A DNA stretch of 5,657 nucleotides. Source: Myxococcales bacterium. GTDB lineage: Bacteria > Myxococcota_C > UBA6777. The stretch covers positions 1 to 5,657 of the forward strand of contig JALTMC010000899.1 of NCBI GenBank assembly GCA_027005175.1. Direction: 5' to 3'. Positions 5,473-5,657 of the stretch are shown here, one piece after another (positions within the stretch are counted from its first letter, which is position 1; every line of letters begins with the position of its first letter). Below the pieces are notes generated by a model that was not told the origin of the DNA, did not search any database, and worked only from the letters and a program-made list of their open reading frames with translations. The translations under genes and the position numbers were made by a program.

Positions 5473-5657
5473 TTAAAAAGAAGTGAGCAAAAACTCGGCA
5501 GGTAAATCGGAACCCAACGATCTCCCTGTGATAGGAAGTCGGGATGAGACATGTGATGTTGCAGCGGCAGCACAATTCTCCAAATGAGCAGAAATGGACT
5601 CGGCCTCCACCTCAGAGGCGCAAAAAGTCGACGCCTCGATCACATCAGAGATATCTG
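5473..5657 (-). CDS. 3' end of an unidentified gene (partial, last 60 codons)
   Basis: Reading the minus strand in from the right edge, one frame stays open for 60 codons to TAA at 5475-5473. The other two frames hit stops within a few codons of the edge. The fragment is acidic at first and then polar: it includes ASTFCASEVEAES and ISAHLENCAAA and ends in LPAEFLLTSF. The 'AHLENC' spacing recalls zinc-finger or anti-sigma HxxxC elements but is too short to assign. I do not recognise the protein. Its stop is 26 bases before the trigger-factor-like start on the same strand, so the two are probably one transcription unit. Confidence 0.5.
   Translation of the reverse strand, partial: DISDVIEASTFCASEVEAESISAHLENCAAAATSHVSSRLPITGRSLGSDLPAEFLLTSF

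Noticed and set aside
5388-5573. 61-codon minus-strand frame spanning the trigger-factor-like start
   Set aside because: It overlaps two better frames, has no ribosome binding site and shows no family pattern.

Overview
The window looks bacterial and carries seven coding regions (one cut by the right edge) plus a decayed transposase at the left edge. Base composition is moderate, roughly half G+C by eye. Genes are tightly packed and use Shine-Dalgarno sites. No rRNA, tRNA or other taxonomic marker is present. The 65-residue protein resembles small hypothetical proteins I associate with myxobacterial and related deltaproteobacterial genomes. A mid-GC member of that group would fit, but this is a low-confidence inference.

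Layout from left to right. Positions 11-424 hold the broken start of an IS701-like transposase. Positions 425-1672 (minus) encode a CPG2-like M20 metallopeptidase. A 257-base gap follows, from which that gene and a small conserved gene (1930-2127, plus) are read outward. The small gene runs into a CbiX/SirB-like chelatase gene (2124-2516, minus), and their stop codons overlap on opposite strands. The chelatase gene is the second gene of a two-gene unit. The first is a membrane-anchored glycerophosphodiester phosphodiesterase (2516-3424, minus), and the two share a TAATG junction. A phosphoglycolate-phosphatase-like HAD hydrolase (3530-4198, plus) is divergent from them. It converges on a trigger-factor-like protein that has the PPIase and C-terminal domains but no ribosome-binding domain (4268-5446, minus). 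The 3' end of one more minus-strand gene lies at 5473-5657, 26 bases upstream of the trigger-factor-like gene.

The genes do not form one pathway. They are housekeeping or accessory metabolic functions: peptide or amide hydrolysis, phosphodiester breakdown, phosphate-ester clean-up, tetrapyrrole metal insertion and protein folding. The most distinctive structure is an imperfect 73-base tandem duplication at 4162-4307. Each copy contains the tails of both convergent genes, with their stop codons overlapping. It looks like a duplication of a tail-to-tail gene junction that pulled the two genes apart. I see no evidence for a novel multi-gene system. The best candidates for follow-up are that junction, the domain-reduced trigger factor and the small conserved protein.
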